NCBI GenBank assembly: GCA_910579845.1
Contig: CAJTWL010000003.1
Coordinates: 1-64,000 of the forward strand
From: an uncultured Muribaculaceae bacterium
GTDB lineage: Bacteria > Bacteroidota > Bacteroidia > Bacteroidales > Muribaculaceae
Reading direction: 5' to 3'
DNA: 64,000 nucleotides
Position numbers and translations under genes: made by a program. Below are positions 33,404 through 41,338 of the stretch, in pieces; within the stretch, counting starts at the first letter, position 1, and the number at the start of each line of letters is the position of its first letter. The notes under the pieces are model-generated. The model searched no databases. It was not told where the DNA came from and was given only the letters and a program-made list of their open reading frames with translations.

Positions 33404-33865
33404 ATGGCAACTTACCTTACAAAAGAAGGATATGACAGAAAGATGGAGGAACTGAATGCCCTTGAGGCTCAGCGTCCCGCTATCAAACAGGCTATTGCGG
33501 AGGCTCGCGACAAGGGAGATCTCTCGGAGAATGCCGAATATGACGCGGCCAAGGAGGCTCAAGGAATGTTGGAAATGAAAATTTCCAAACTTAAGGAGCT
33601 TATAGCAGGCGCCCGTATAATTGATGACAGCAATCTGAATACTGATGAGGTTCAGATTCTTAACAAGGTTACTATCCGTAATCCCAAAGGTATGACAATG
33701 TCGTATACTATTGTTACGGAGAGCGAAGCCAATCTTCGGGAATTTAAGATTGCATCAAATACTCCTATTGCACAGGCTCTCTTGGGTCATAAGGTCGGAG
33801 ATCATGTACAGGTAAAAGCGCCTGCCGGATTGATGGATTTTGAAATTATCAAGATTGAAATCTGA
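33404..33865 (+). CDS. greA: Transcription elongation factor GreA
   Basis: A 153-residue cleavage factor that rescues backtracked RNA polymerase. The N-terminal coiled coil (about 1-75) has YLTKEGYDRKMEELNALEAQRP and the acidic tip DKGDLSENAEYDAAKE with the Asp and Glu needed for cleavage stimulation. The C-terminal FKBP-like domain ends in SNTPIAQALLGHKVGDHVQVKAPAG. Length is normal. It is followed after 25 bases by the HIT gene and preceded by a long structured leader. Confidence 0.96.
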   Translation: MATYLTKEGYDRKMEELNALEAQRPAIKQAIAEARDKGDLSENAEYDAAKEAQGMLEMKISKLKELIAGARIIDDSNLNTDEVQILNKVTIRNPKGMTMSYTIVTESEANLREFKIASNTPIAQALLGHKVGDHVQVKAPAGLMDFEIIKIEI

Positions 33866-33890
33866 TTACAAGGTTTATAAATTAAAAATC

Positions 33891-34283
33891 ATGACAATTT
33901 TTTCCAGAATAATAGCAGGCGAGATTCCTTCATACAAAATAGCTGAAAATGACGAATTCTATGCATTCATGGATATCAATCCTGTAAATTGGGGACATAC
34001 GTTGGTTGTTCCCAAAAAGGAAACCGATTACATCTTTGACATAGAAGACGATGAATTGGGCAGGATGATGATTTTTGCAAAAAGGGTGGCAAAGGCTATA
34101 AAGAAAGCTATCCCTTGCCGTAAAGTCGGAGTAACTGTTCTCGGACTTGAAGTTCCACATGCGCACATACATCTTGTTCCTCTTCAGAACGAGGGAGATA
34201 TGGATTTCAGAAATAAAATCTCGAATCCCGATCCTGAAAAAATGAAGACTTTGGCGGCTGCTATTTCGGCGCAGTTTGAATAA
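33891..34283 (+). CDS. HIT-family nucleotide-binding hydrolase
   Basis: A 130-residue histidine-triad protein. FSRIIAGEIPSYKIAENDEFYAFMDINPVNWGHTLVVPKKE and the triad HAHIHLVPLQ (about 99-108) are diagnostic; such proteins hydrolyse purine nucleoside phosphoramidates or related adenylates. The frame is open to 33840 inside greA, but the ATG at 33891 gives the standard start. Co-transcription with greA is likely, and a terminator follows. Confidence 0.94.
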   Translation: MTIFSRIIAGEIPSYKIAENDEFYAFMDINPVNWGHTLVVPKKETDYIFDIEDDELGRMMIFAKRVAKAIKKAIPCRKVGVTVLGLEVPHAHIHLVPLQNEGDMDFRNKISNPDPEKMKTLAAAISAQFE

Positions 34284-34335
34284 TATCGCATTTTTTTAAC
34301 AGATTCCAAATTTATTGGCGAATTGTGAAGATTAT

Positions 34336-34369
34336 AAAAGGACGTATAGTAAAGATTACGTCCTTTTTT
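34336..34369 (+). terminator. Terminator after greA-HIT
   Basis: AAAAGGACGTA pairs perfectly with TACGTCCTTTT (11 pairs) around a 10-base loop and runs into six T. Confidence 0.88.
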
Positions 34370-34407
34370 GTTATAACATAAAAATCGGTTCAAAACGATA
34401 GAAATAC

Positions 34408-35589
34408 ATGGAAAATTTTAGGTTTTGCTCTCCTACTGAATTTATTTTCGGAAAGGACACGCAGAAAGAGACCGGAAGCGCTTTAAAGAAATATGGTGCA
34501 AAGAAGGTTATGATAGTCTATGGAAGTGACAGAATCAAAAAGGATGGTCTGCTTGTACAGATAGAGAAATCGATTGCAGATGCGGGTATTGAATATTGTG
34601 AATTCGGAGGAATAGCTCCTAATCCTACTGCCCGAAGTGTTTACAATGGCATAAAAGTCGCTATCAGAGAGAGTGTTGATTTTATGCTTGCGGTAGGTGG
34701 CGGTTCTCCAATAGATGCGGCAAAAGCGATAGCTCTTGGCGCTGTTACAAAAGATGATTTCTGGAATTTTTATAATGGTAAATCATCTCCTGAACGAGCC
34801 CTGCCCGTAGGTGTGGTGCTTACAATTCCTGCTGCCGGAAGTGAGGGCAGTGGTAATTCAGTGATAACAAATGAGAATACGCATCAGAAGATTTCTGTAA
34901 GATATCCGGATCTGCTCCGTCCACGTTTCTCAATTATGAATCCGGAGCTTACATATTCATTGCCCTGGTTTCAGACTGCTTGCGGAATCGTGGACATGAT
35001 GGCTCATATTTATGAACGATATTTTTCAAATACAACTGACACTCAGTTGGTAGATGCCTATTCGGAAGCTATATTGCGCGATATCATGGATCAAGCTGTT
35101 TCGCTTAAACTTGATGAAGATAATTATGGAGCACGCGCAGACATCATGTGGGCCGGAACCTTAGCGCATAACGGACTCTGTGGAGTCGGGAAAGTAGAGG
35201 ATTGGTCATCTCATAGACTCGAACATGAGATATCCGCATTCTATAATGTGGCTCACGGAGCCGGTCTTGCCGTGATGATTCCTGCATGGATGACGTTCTG
35301 TGCAAGCCGCAATCCGGATAAATTGTGGCGGTTTGCGATTAACGTGATGTCGGTTGATCCTGCCGGAAAAGACACCGAGGAGATTATAGATGAAGGTATC
35401 AGCGAACTGAAGAATTTCTATCATGATATTGGACTGACGACCAATCTGTCTGTCCTGATTGGGGAACAACCCGATATTGACATGATGGTCAAATCTCTAC
35501 ATAGAAATATGGGTGATACACTTGGATCATATGTGCCTCTTTCAATGGAGGATTGCAAAGAGATATATAAACTTGCGATGGAAGGTTAA
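34408..35589 (+). CDS. Iron-containing alcohol dehydrogenase
   Basis: A 393-residue group III dehydrogenase of the YqhD/butanol-dehydrogenase type, reducing aldehydes with NAD(P)H. VGGGSPIDAAKAIAL binds the cofactor, and the metal is held by the Asp and His of CGIVDMMAHIYERYF and the His residues of HRLEHEISAFYNVAHGAGLAVMIPAWM. Length is standard. Start at the ATG just after a terminator; a clear promoter was not found. The acyl-CoA ligase gene follows 23 bases later, so the pair may act together in fermentation or aldehyde handling. Confidence 0.93.
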   Translation: MENFRFCSPTEFIFGKDTQKETGSALKKYGAKKVMIVYGSDRIKKDGLLVQIEKSIADAGIEYCEFGGIAPNPTARSVYNGIKVAIRESVDFMLAVGGGSPIDAAKAIALGAVTKDDFWNFYNGKSSPERALPVGVVLTIPAAGSEGSGNSVITNENTHQKISVRYPDLLRPRFSIMNPELTYSLPWFQTACGIVDMMAHIYERYFSNTTDTQLVDAYSEAILRDIMDQAVSLKLDEDNYGARADIMWAGTLAHNGLCGVGKVEDWSSHRLEHEISAFYNVAHGAGLAVMIPAWMTFCASRNPDKLWRFAINVMSVDPAGKDTEEIIDEGISELKNFYHDIGLTTNLSVLIGEQPDIDMMVKSLHRNMGDTLGSYVPLSMEDCKEIYKLAMEG

Positions 35590-35612
35590 ACCGTTTATCA
35601 ATAAATGGGCTT

Positions 35613-37292
35613 ATGGAGGAAAAGAAGGATATAAAGATTGATAATTTCATAAAGATTTATGAACATAGTTTCGTAGAAAATTGGGATCTTCCTGCACTTA
35701 CGGATTATATTACCGGTAAAACCAGTACGTACGGAGATCTTGCGCGTGATATTGCAATTGTACATACCTTCTTTGAATCTGTCGGAGTCAAGAAAGGTTC
35801 CAGGATTGCTCTGTGCGGGAAGGATTCTCCTGAATGGGTACTGATATACATGGCTACCGTTACTTACGGAGCTGTTATTGTTCCTGTCTTGAATGAATTC
35901 AATCCGGTAGATATTACGCACATTGTGAATCATTCCGGCGTGGAACTCCTGTATATGTCGAAGCAGATATGGGATTATATAGAGCCGGCATCGTTGCTGA
36001 AGGTGAAAGGTGTGCTTGCATTGGAGGACTGGAAAGTGCTTGATGACAAGATGAACGGGGAATTGATCCGTGCTTACAGATCGCTTCGCAGGCGTTTTAA
36101 TAAAATTTATCCGAAAGGAGTACGACCGGAGGATGTGAAGTATGCCGACAGATCAAATAAAGAGGTTGTAGAGATCAACTATACTTCCGGAACGACAGGT
36201 TTTTCCAAGGGGGTTATGCTGACCGGTGAGAATCTTGCAGGAAATGTGTGTTTCGGACGAGATACCGTGCTTCATTTCCGTAATTCACGAGCATTGTCAT
36301 TTCTGCCGCTTGCCCATGCTTATGGATGTGCTTTTGACATGCTGACCCCACTGGCAGTTGGATCGCATGTTACAATTCTCGGCAAGATTCCTTCGCCACG
36401 AATACTTATTAAGGCGATGTCCGAGGTTAAGCCAAATCTGGTGATATGTGTGCCGCTGATTCTTGAAAAAATATATAAAAATCAGATATTGCCGCTGATC
36501 ACTAAAGGAACGGTGCGCTGGACAATGGCTGTCCCATTTTTGGATTCTCTCATTTATGGAAAGATAAGGAAAAAGCTTATAGACGTATTTGGTGGAGAAT
36601 TTGAAGAAGTTATTGTCGGAGGAGCTCCTCTTAATCATGAGGTAGAGGATTTTCTGCACAAGATCAAATTTCCGTTTACGGTAGGATACGGAATGACAGA
36701 ATGCGGACCATTGATATCTTATACTCCTTGGAGAGAGTTTAAAGTCGGTTCGTCAGGCAAGACTCTTCCGACAATGGAGAGCAAGATAGAATCTGCGGAT
36801 CCTGAAAATATACCTGGGGAGATATGTGTGCGTGGTACAAATGTTATGAAAGGGTATTATAAAAACAAGAAAGCGACAGATAGTGTGTTTGATTCCGATG
36901 GGTGGCTGCACACTGGCGATATGGGGACCCGTTCGGCAGACGGTACGCTTTTCTTGAGGGGCAGATCAAAGACGATGTTGTTGTCAGCTTCCGGACAGAA
37001 TATCTATCCGGAAGAGATCGAAGCAAAATTGAACAATATGCCTTTCGTTACGGAAAGTCTTGTGGTTGAGAGAGACGGTAAACTTGTAGGGTTGGTATAT
37101 CCCGATTATGACGCTCTTGACAGGCTCGATATCTCGGTATCGGATCTGGACTCCACTATGAAGAATATTTTGGATGAACTTAACAAACTTGTAGCCCCTT
37201 ACGAGCGTTTGTCAAAGATTGTCCCGATGCCTAACGAGTTTGAGAAAACTCCGAAACGCTCCATAAAAAGATTCCTTTACACTGCAAAGTGA
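35613..37292 (+). CDS. AMP-dependent acyl-CoA synthetase/ligase
   Basis: A 559-residue adenylate-forming enzyme, most like long-chain fatty-acid--CoA ligases. Motif A8-type YTSGTTGFSKGVMLTGENL binds ATP, VGYGMTECGPLISYTPW follows, and GWLHTGDMG and RGRSKTMLLSASGQNIYPEEIEAKLN lead into the C-terminal swing domain, which has the lysine-bearing tail TPKRSIKRFLY. Soluble, without a signal peptide. The substrate cannot be read from sequence. Located 23 bases after the alcohol dehydrogenase gene. Confidence 0.9.
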   Translation: MEEKKDIKIDNFIKIYEHSFVENWDLPALTDYITGKTSTYGDLARDIAIVHTFFESVGVKKGSRIALCGKDSPEWVLIYMATVTYGAVIVPVLNEFNPVDITHIVNHSGVELLYMSKQIWDYIEPASLLKVKGVLALEDWKVLDDKMNGELIRAYRSLRRRFNKIYPKGVRPEDVKYADRSNKEVVEINYTSGTTGFSKGVMLTGENLAGNVCFGRDTVLHFRNSRALSFLPLAHAYGCAFDMLTPLAVGSHVTILGKIPSPRILIKAMSEVKPNLVICVPLILEKIYKNQILPLITKGTVRWTMAVPFLDSLIYGKIRKKLIDVFGGEFEEVIVGGAPLNHEVEDFLHKIKFPFTVGYGMTECGPLISYTPWREFKVGSSGKTLPTMESKIESADPENIPGEICVRGTNVMKGYYKNKKATDSVFDSDGWLHTGDMGTRSADGTLFLRGRSKTMLLSASGQNIYPEEIEAKLNNMPFVTESLVVERDGKLVGLVYPDYDALDRLDISVSDLDSTMKNILDELNKLVAPYERLSKIVPMPNEFEKTPKRSIKRFLYTAK

Positions 37293-37385
37293 ACACTTTA
37301 AACCAGTGTTTGTTAGATTTCATATAAGACAGCAGATGAAAATATGTTCCGCTGTATCGCTAGATATGCTCTTTATAATGTTAAT

Positions 37386-37417
37386 TTTGGTTTAAAATTC
37401 AATATACTCTAAAATAT
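37386..37417 (+). repeat. 32-base dispersed repeat upstream of a lipoprotein gene (copy 1)
   Basis: This 32-base segment (starts TTTGGTTTAAAA, contains ATACTCTAAAATAT) recurs at 61401-61432 with 30 of 32 bases identical, and its core matches the reversed left end of the inverted-repeat element at 11639. It lies 27 bases before the ATG at 37445. Confidence 0.6.
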
Positions 37418-37444
37418 AAACTAATTATCAAATAGATAGGAATT

Positions 37445-37996
37445 ATGAAAAAGGTATTTATGACATTAGCAGTAGCCGTCCTGGCTATAGGTTCGTTGAC
37501 TTCCTGCGGTTCCAAGACCACTCGTGAAGGTAGTGAAGAAGGAGAGGCTTTGAAAGTTAAGATTGAGAATTGCACAGATCCGGACAGCTTGAAGATGTAT
37601 GTAGAACAGGCACAGGAATATGCCCGGAAACTTGAGGCTGAAGGCAAAGGAGAAGAGGCGGAAGCTTATTTGAATAAGATTGTGCCGGTTGTTCAGGAAA
37701 AAGATCCTTCAGTGGCAACATATTTCGAGGAATTGAAGTCAAAAGCCAAAGAAGAGGTGACAGAGGCTAAAGAGAAAGCAGACAGCGTAGCTGGAGATCT
37801 AAAGGATAAAGGTGCTGTAGCCGTTGATAGCGTAAAGAATGCAGGTAAGAACGCAGTTGAGAGCGTGAAGAAAGCCGGTTCCGATGCCGTTGAGGCGACA
37901 AAGCAGAAAACTTCGGATGTTGTTCAGCAAGGCAAGGAGAAAGTATCCGACGCAGCTCAGAAAGGCGCTGATAAGGTAAAAGACCTCTTGAAATAG
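37445..37996 (+). CDS. Lipoprotein with LEA/apolipoprotein-like helical repeats
   Basis: A 183-residue protein. The signal peptide ends at the lipobox LTSC, giving lipidated Cys 21. Residues 30-95 look like a helical, TPR-like stretch (YVEQAQEYARKLEAEGKGEEAEAYL). From about 98 to the end the sequence is built of Lys/Glu/Ala-rich 11-residue-like units (AKEKADSVAGDLKDKG, VDSVKNAGKNAVESVKKAG, QGKEKVSDAAQKGADKVKD), as in LEA proteins and apolipoproteins; amphipathic membrane-binding or stress protection is inference. No named family recognised. It is monocistronic, with a perfect terminator behind it. Confidence 0.85.
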   Translation: MKKVFMTLAVAVLAIGSLTSCGSKTTREGSEEGEALKVKIENCTDPDSLKMYVEQAQEYARKLEAEGKGEEAEAYLNKIVPVVQEKDPSVATYFEELKSKAKEEVTEAKEKADSVAGDLKDKGAVAVDSVKNAGKNAVESVKKAGSDAVEATKQKTSDVVQQGKEKVSDAAQKGADKVKDLLK

Positions 37997-38040
37997 GTTT
38001 AAACAGGGGCTTTGCAGTGAAAAAATCAAGCTTCCGATGT

Positions 38041-38080
38041 AAAAATGCGGTGATTTTCATTGAAAATCACCGCATTTTTA
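38041..38080. terminator. Bidirectional terminator
   Basis: A perfect 17-bp stem (38041-38057 with 38063-38079), loop CATTG, with A-run and T-run on the two sides. It lies between the convergent lipoprotein and C69 dipeptidase genes. Confidence 0.92.
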
Positions 38081-38118
38081 ATATATAACAGGTGGAAATT
38101 GACAAAGTATTGTCTTTA

Positions 38119-39762
38119 TTACTTCGGGAGGAGGAAGTGGTCGCCGGTCTCTTTGACGATGTTTTCGTAATACTTCTTGTCGTAGCCGGGGAAGGATGGA
38201 TAGACAGGGAGACCATATTCACTCTTCTGGAAATTGCCGTCAGCATCCGTCTTCTTCATGTTGCCGTCCATGTATTTCACGAAGAGGTAGATGGCGAGGT
38301 CGCGGTAGTTATCGGTGGCTTCCTTGGCAACAGCTGCTCCTTCGGAGTTTACCGCTTTGCGGTAAGTATCCATCTTGCCTTCTTTCACTATTGTCGCTAA
38401 CTCTTTATCGTGATCAGGACGAGAATCGCGGAATTTATCTTCAAGACGGTTCTGCACTTTGCGGATATCGGGTATCATCTGGTCGTAACGGTTGTACGCC
38501 TGATTTGCCACGATGTTCGTCATCCAGAAATTCGCTTTGGAGTCGAAAGTGTTTATATCACCGTGTGCCAATTCAACCGGAATTTCAGTCATGCCACAAT
38601 AGAATGGCATGTAAACTGATGTGTTGGCATCGTCGGTTCCAAACCAAAGCAAGCCTCCGACAGGATCCGGAAGCCAGTCTCTGCTCTGGCTGACAAAGCT
38701 CCATCCGGTCTGCTGTGTAGCGATTGCGCGTTCCATGCAATAGTTCTTGCCATCTACGGTATAATCCATCGGACGCCAGCGGTAAGGGACATGGTAAGGT
38801 CCTGCTCCTACATCCTGGGTCATGTCAAAAGGTGTGCCTTCAAAATGGTCCCGCATACTCCATTGCATATCCTTGAGACTAACTTTTTTTTCCGGAATAA
38901 CATAAAGAGGCATCGGCTCATTGCTTTTGCCGGCACACCAATCGTAATATTTGTCAGTTTCCGGAGCGAACCTCCTGAAGTAGCTCCATACGCGGGCATC
39001 ACAACCACGGCGTGTAGAGACGTCATGGACTTCATACGCATCTGCAAATGAGAATTCATCATCTTTCCCATTAAAATATCCACGTTTGCGGGCAAAGGAG
39101 ATAACATCCTTGGAGAATTTCACATTCTGTTTGTCCTTCATATTTACCTTACGTATCCGAGGCTCATTTGCATGACCGGATATAGCTTCATCGGGAATCC
39201 TTACAGCAATCCATACAGCACCCTTCTCGGCACCCTTCCCGATCATCTCCATCACCCATACTGAATTTTTATCGGCAATTGAGAAAGACTCTCCGCTTGA
39301 TGCATATCCATATTTATTTACAAGACTACCCATCAGATCCACGGCTTCTTCTGCTGTTTTGCATCTTTCAAGCGCGATCTGTATGAGAGATCCGTAATCA
39401 ATTATTGATTGCCCTGTAGTGTCCTCGAGTTCCTTTCTACCTCCCCAGGTAGACTCTCCTATGGCAAGCTGGTGCTCATTCATATTGCCGACGACATTAT
39501 ATGTTCTCTCAGCCTGAGGAATGACACCGAGCGGTTTGCCTGTATCCCATTCAACAACTTTACGCATACTTCCCTTGGGATGCATAGCAGCTGGAGTGTG
39601 AGTGAGCATACCGTATAAATTGTGGGAATCGGCTGCGTAGGTTACCATCACAGAACCGTCGGTTGTGGCTTTCTTTCCTGCAATAAGGTTCGTGCAGGCA
39701 TCTGCCTCCGATACGGTTCCGGCAAATGCGGCAACAAGCATTCCTGCTATAAGTCTCTTCAT
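38119..39762 (-). CDS. Secreted C69-family dipeptidase
   Basis: A 547-residue peptidase of family C69 (PepD/U34 type, an Ntn hydrolase). The N-terminal signal ends at SEADA, leaving CTNLIAGKKATTDGSVMVTYAADSH, in which the first Cys is the expected nucleophile of the mature enzyme. GNMNEHQLAIGESTWGGRKEL and WVMEMIGKGAEKGAVWIAVRIPD are further family motifs, and RRGCDARVWSYFRRFAP lies in the C-terminal half. Periplasmic cleavage of dipeptides is inferred. Small-RNA unit C ends 67 bases upstream of its ATG on the same strand. Confidence 0.93.
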   Translation of the reverse strand: MKRLIAGMLVAAFAGTVSEADACTNLIAGKKATTDGSVMVTYAADSHNLYGMLTHTPAAMHPKGSMRKVVEWDTGKPLGVIPQAERTYNVVGNMNEHQLAIGESTWGGRKELEDTTGQSIIDYGSLIQIALERCKTAEEAVDLMGSLVNKYGYASSGESFSIADKNSVWVMEMIGKGAEKGAVWIAVRIPDEAISGHANEPRIRKVNMKDKQNVKFSKDVISFARKRGYFNGKDDEFSFADAYEVHDVSTRRGCDARVWSYFRRFAPETDKYYDWCAGKSNEPMPLYVIPEKKVSLKDMQWSMRDHFEGTPFDMTQDVGAGPYHVPYRWRPMDYTVDGKNYCMERAIATQQTGWSFVSQSRDWLPDPVGGLLWFGTDDANTSVYMPFYCGMTEIPVELAHGDINTFDSKANFWMTNIVANQAYNRYDQMIPDIRKVQNRLEDKFRDSRPDHDKELATIVKEGKMDTYRKAVNSEGAAVAKEATDNYRDLAIYLFVKYMDGNMKKTDADGNFQKSEYGLPVYPSFPGYDKKYYENIVKETGDHFLLPK

Positions 39763-39829
39763 TGTTTATTAATTAATTTATTTTTATTTGATATAAAGTT
39801 CAATTGTATTTGTTATTTCAATTAGGTGC

Positions 39830-39899
39830 AAAAAAAATTGATTGTCATCCCGACAACCAATCTTACGTTAACCTTAAAATCTAATACCATGAAAAACTC
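39830..39899 (-). ncRNA. Small RNA candidate, paralogous family member C
   Basis: The minus strand has TACCTTTG (39904-39911), a 4-base spacer, then GAGTTTTTCATGGTATTAG and a terminator hairpin, 39852-39861 pairing with 39837-39846 (ten positions, one A-C mismatch, loop of five), followed by at least seven T. The predicted RNA is about 70 nt. It is the closest relative of unit A, including the mismatch position. It lies between fba and the C69 gene. Confidence 0.6.
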
Positions 39900-39981
39900 A
39901 ATGCAAAGGTATAAATAAATTTTGAAAACATGCTATAAAACATATGAAAAAATTTGATTTTTTCACTATTTTAACATTTCA

Positions 39982-40025
39982 ATTGTTTGTAGACAGTCCT
40001 AAACTGTGTGATATATACAAACAAT
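39982..40025. repeat. Nested inverted repeat between small RNA C and fba
   Basis: ATTGTTTGTA (39982-39991) pairs with TACAAACAAT (40016-40025), and ACAGT/ACTGT inside forms a second stem. No ORF, T-run or promoter goes with it; it may be an operator or part of an RNA. The rest of the 421-base gap 39763-40183 is AT-rich. Confidence 0.4.
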
Positions 40026-40110
40026 GTACTATGTGATAGGTGTTTATGTTGCAATTGGGTAGTTGTGCGGCTTTTGTCTCAAAAATAAAAATTTAACACT
40101 TTATTACAAT

Positions 40111-40152
40111 AAAAAATATAAATAGAGCTGCATATAAAATTGCAGCTCTATT
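40111..40152 (-). terminator. Terminator of fba
   Basis: AATAGAGCTGCA and TGCAGCTCTATT form a perfect 12-bp stem around an 8-base loop; on the minus strand a T-rich run follows. It lies 32 bases after the fba stop. Confidence 0.88.
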
Positions 40153-40183
40153 ATAGTGGAGTATCAATATTTGTTTTGAATAA

Positions 40184-41185
40184 TTATTCAGCCTTACCTT
40201 CGCTTCCGAGTACAGTAATGATTTTGTGTTTGTAAAGTTTCTCCATCTCATCGCGGGCCGGACCGAGATATTTGCGGGGATCGAATTCACCGGGTTTCTC
40301 ATTGAATACCTTACGGACAGCTGCAGTCATAGCGAGACGGCTGTCTGAGTCGATGTTGATCTTGCATACATCCATCTTGGCTGCTTTGCGAAGTTCTTCT
40401 TCCGGTATGCCGATAGCGTCAGGAAGCTTGCCGCCGTTGGCGTTGATGATGTCAACATATTCCTGAGGAACTGAAGATGAGCCGTGGAGTACGATTGGGA
40501 ATCCGGGTATTTTTGCTTCTACTGCCTCGAGAACGTCAAATGCCAATGGCGGTGGTACAAGACGACCTGTTTTCGGATCGCGGGTACACTGAGCAGGAGT
40601 GAATTTATATGCACCGTGTGATGTGCCGATGGAGATAGCAAGGCTGTCAACACCTGTGCGGTGTACAAAATCAACAACTTCTTCCGGGTCGGTATATGTG
40701 TGATGGTCTGAGCTTACTTCATCCTCTACACCTGCGAGAACACCGAGCTCACCCTCCACTGTTACATTATATTGATGTGCATAATCGCATACTTTCTTTG
40801 TAAGAGCGACATTCTCCTCATAAGGGAGGTGGCTGCCATCGATCATAACTGATGAGAAACCGTTGTCGATACAGTCTTTGCAAAGTTCGAAGCTGTCGCC
40901 ATGATCAAGATGAAGAACAATCTGAGGTTTCTCCCAACCTAAAGATTTTGCATATTCAACAGCACCTTGTGCCATATAACGGAGAAGAATCGGGTTTGCG
41001 TAGTTGCGAGCACCTTTTGATACCTGCAGGATAACCGGAGATTTTGTGTCGGATGCAGCTTTGATAATAGCCTGAAGCTGCTCCATATTATTGAAGTTGA
41101 AAGCGGGGATTGCATATCCTCCGTGCACTGCTTTGGCAAACATCTCTTTGGTGTTGACCAAACCTAAGTTTTTGTAATCTACCAT
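40184..41185 (-). CDS. fba: Class II fructose-1,6-bisphosphate aldolase
   Basis: A 333-residue zinc-dependent aldolase of glycolysis and gluconeogenesis. AIPAFNFNNMEQLQAIIKAA, VLHLDHGDSFELCKDCIDNGFSSVMIDGSHLPYEENV with zinc-ligand His residues, YTDPEEVVDFV, AISIGTSHGAYKF and VLHGSSSVP are standard class II motifs. The YTDP segment and length fit the longer bacterial form. It has its own promoter inside the end of the nitroreductase gene and a long leader with two hairpins. Confidence 0.96.
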   Translation of the reverse strand: MVDYKNLGLVNTKEMFAKAVHGGYAIPAFNFNNMEQLQAIIKAASDTKSPVILQVSKGARNYANPILLRYMAQGAVEYAKSLGWEKPQIVLHLDHGDSFELCKDCIDNGFSSVMIDGSHLPYEENVALTKKVCDYAHQYNVTVEGELGVLAGVEDEVSSDHHTYTDPEEVVDFVHRTGVDSLAISIGTSHGAYKFTPAQCTRDPKTGRLVPPPLAFDVLEAVEAKIPGFPIVLHGSSSVPQEYVDIINANGGKLPDAIGIPEEELRKAAKMDVCKINIDSDSRLAMTAAVRKVFNEKPGEFDPRKYLGPARDEMEKLYKHKIITVLGSEGKAE

Positions 41186-41301
41186 CGTGTTTCTATATTA
41201 ATAAGTAGTTATTGATTATTCTTTTATTTTCAGTAGGAACTTTTTCACAAAAGTTCTCTAATGACAAAACATCGGAGAAGCATAAACTTCTCTCCAAAAA
41301 T
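41186..41301 (-). promoter_or_regulatory. Structured fba leader
   Basis: About 115 bases of leader with two hairpins: 41274-41280 with 41287-41294 (GGAGAAG type) and 41237-41244 with 41249-41256 (GAACTTTT/AAAAGTTC, perfect 8 bp, loop of four). No T-run follows the second stem, so a simple attenuator is not evident. Confidence 0.35.
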
Positions 41302-41306
41302 CTGTG

Positions 41307-41338
41307 CAAATATAGAAATTTTTCTTTATTTAACCAAA
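41307..41338 (-). promoter_or_regulatory. Promoter of fba
   Basis: Minus-strand TATATTTG (41307-41314) with TTTG (41335-41338) exactly 20 bases upstream. The -33 element lies inside the last codons of the nitroreductase gene. Confidence 0.75.

Noticed and set aside
37296..37330. AACACT/AGTGTT hairpin after the acyl-CoA ligase gene as a terminator.
   Set aside because: Only six pairs and no real T-run behind it.
38196..38693. 165-residue plus-strand ORF opposite the C69 dipeptidase gene.
   Set aside because: Shadow of a strongly supported gene; its sequence is rich in Arg, Ser and Cys as expected of an antisense frame.
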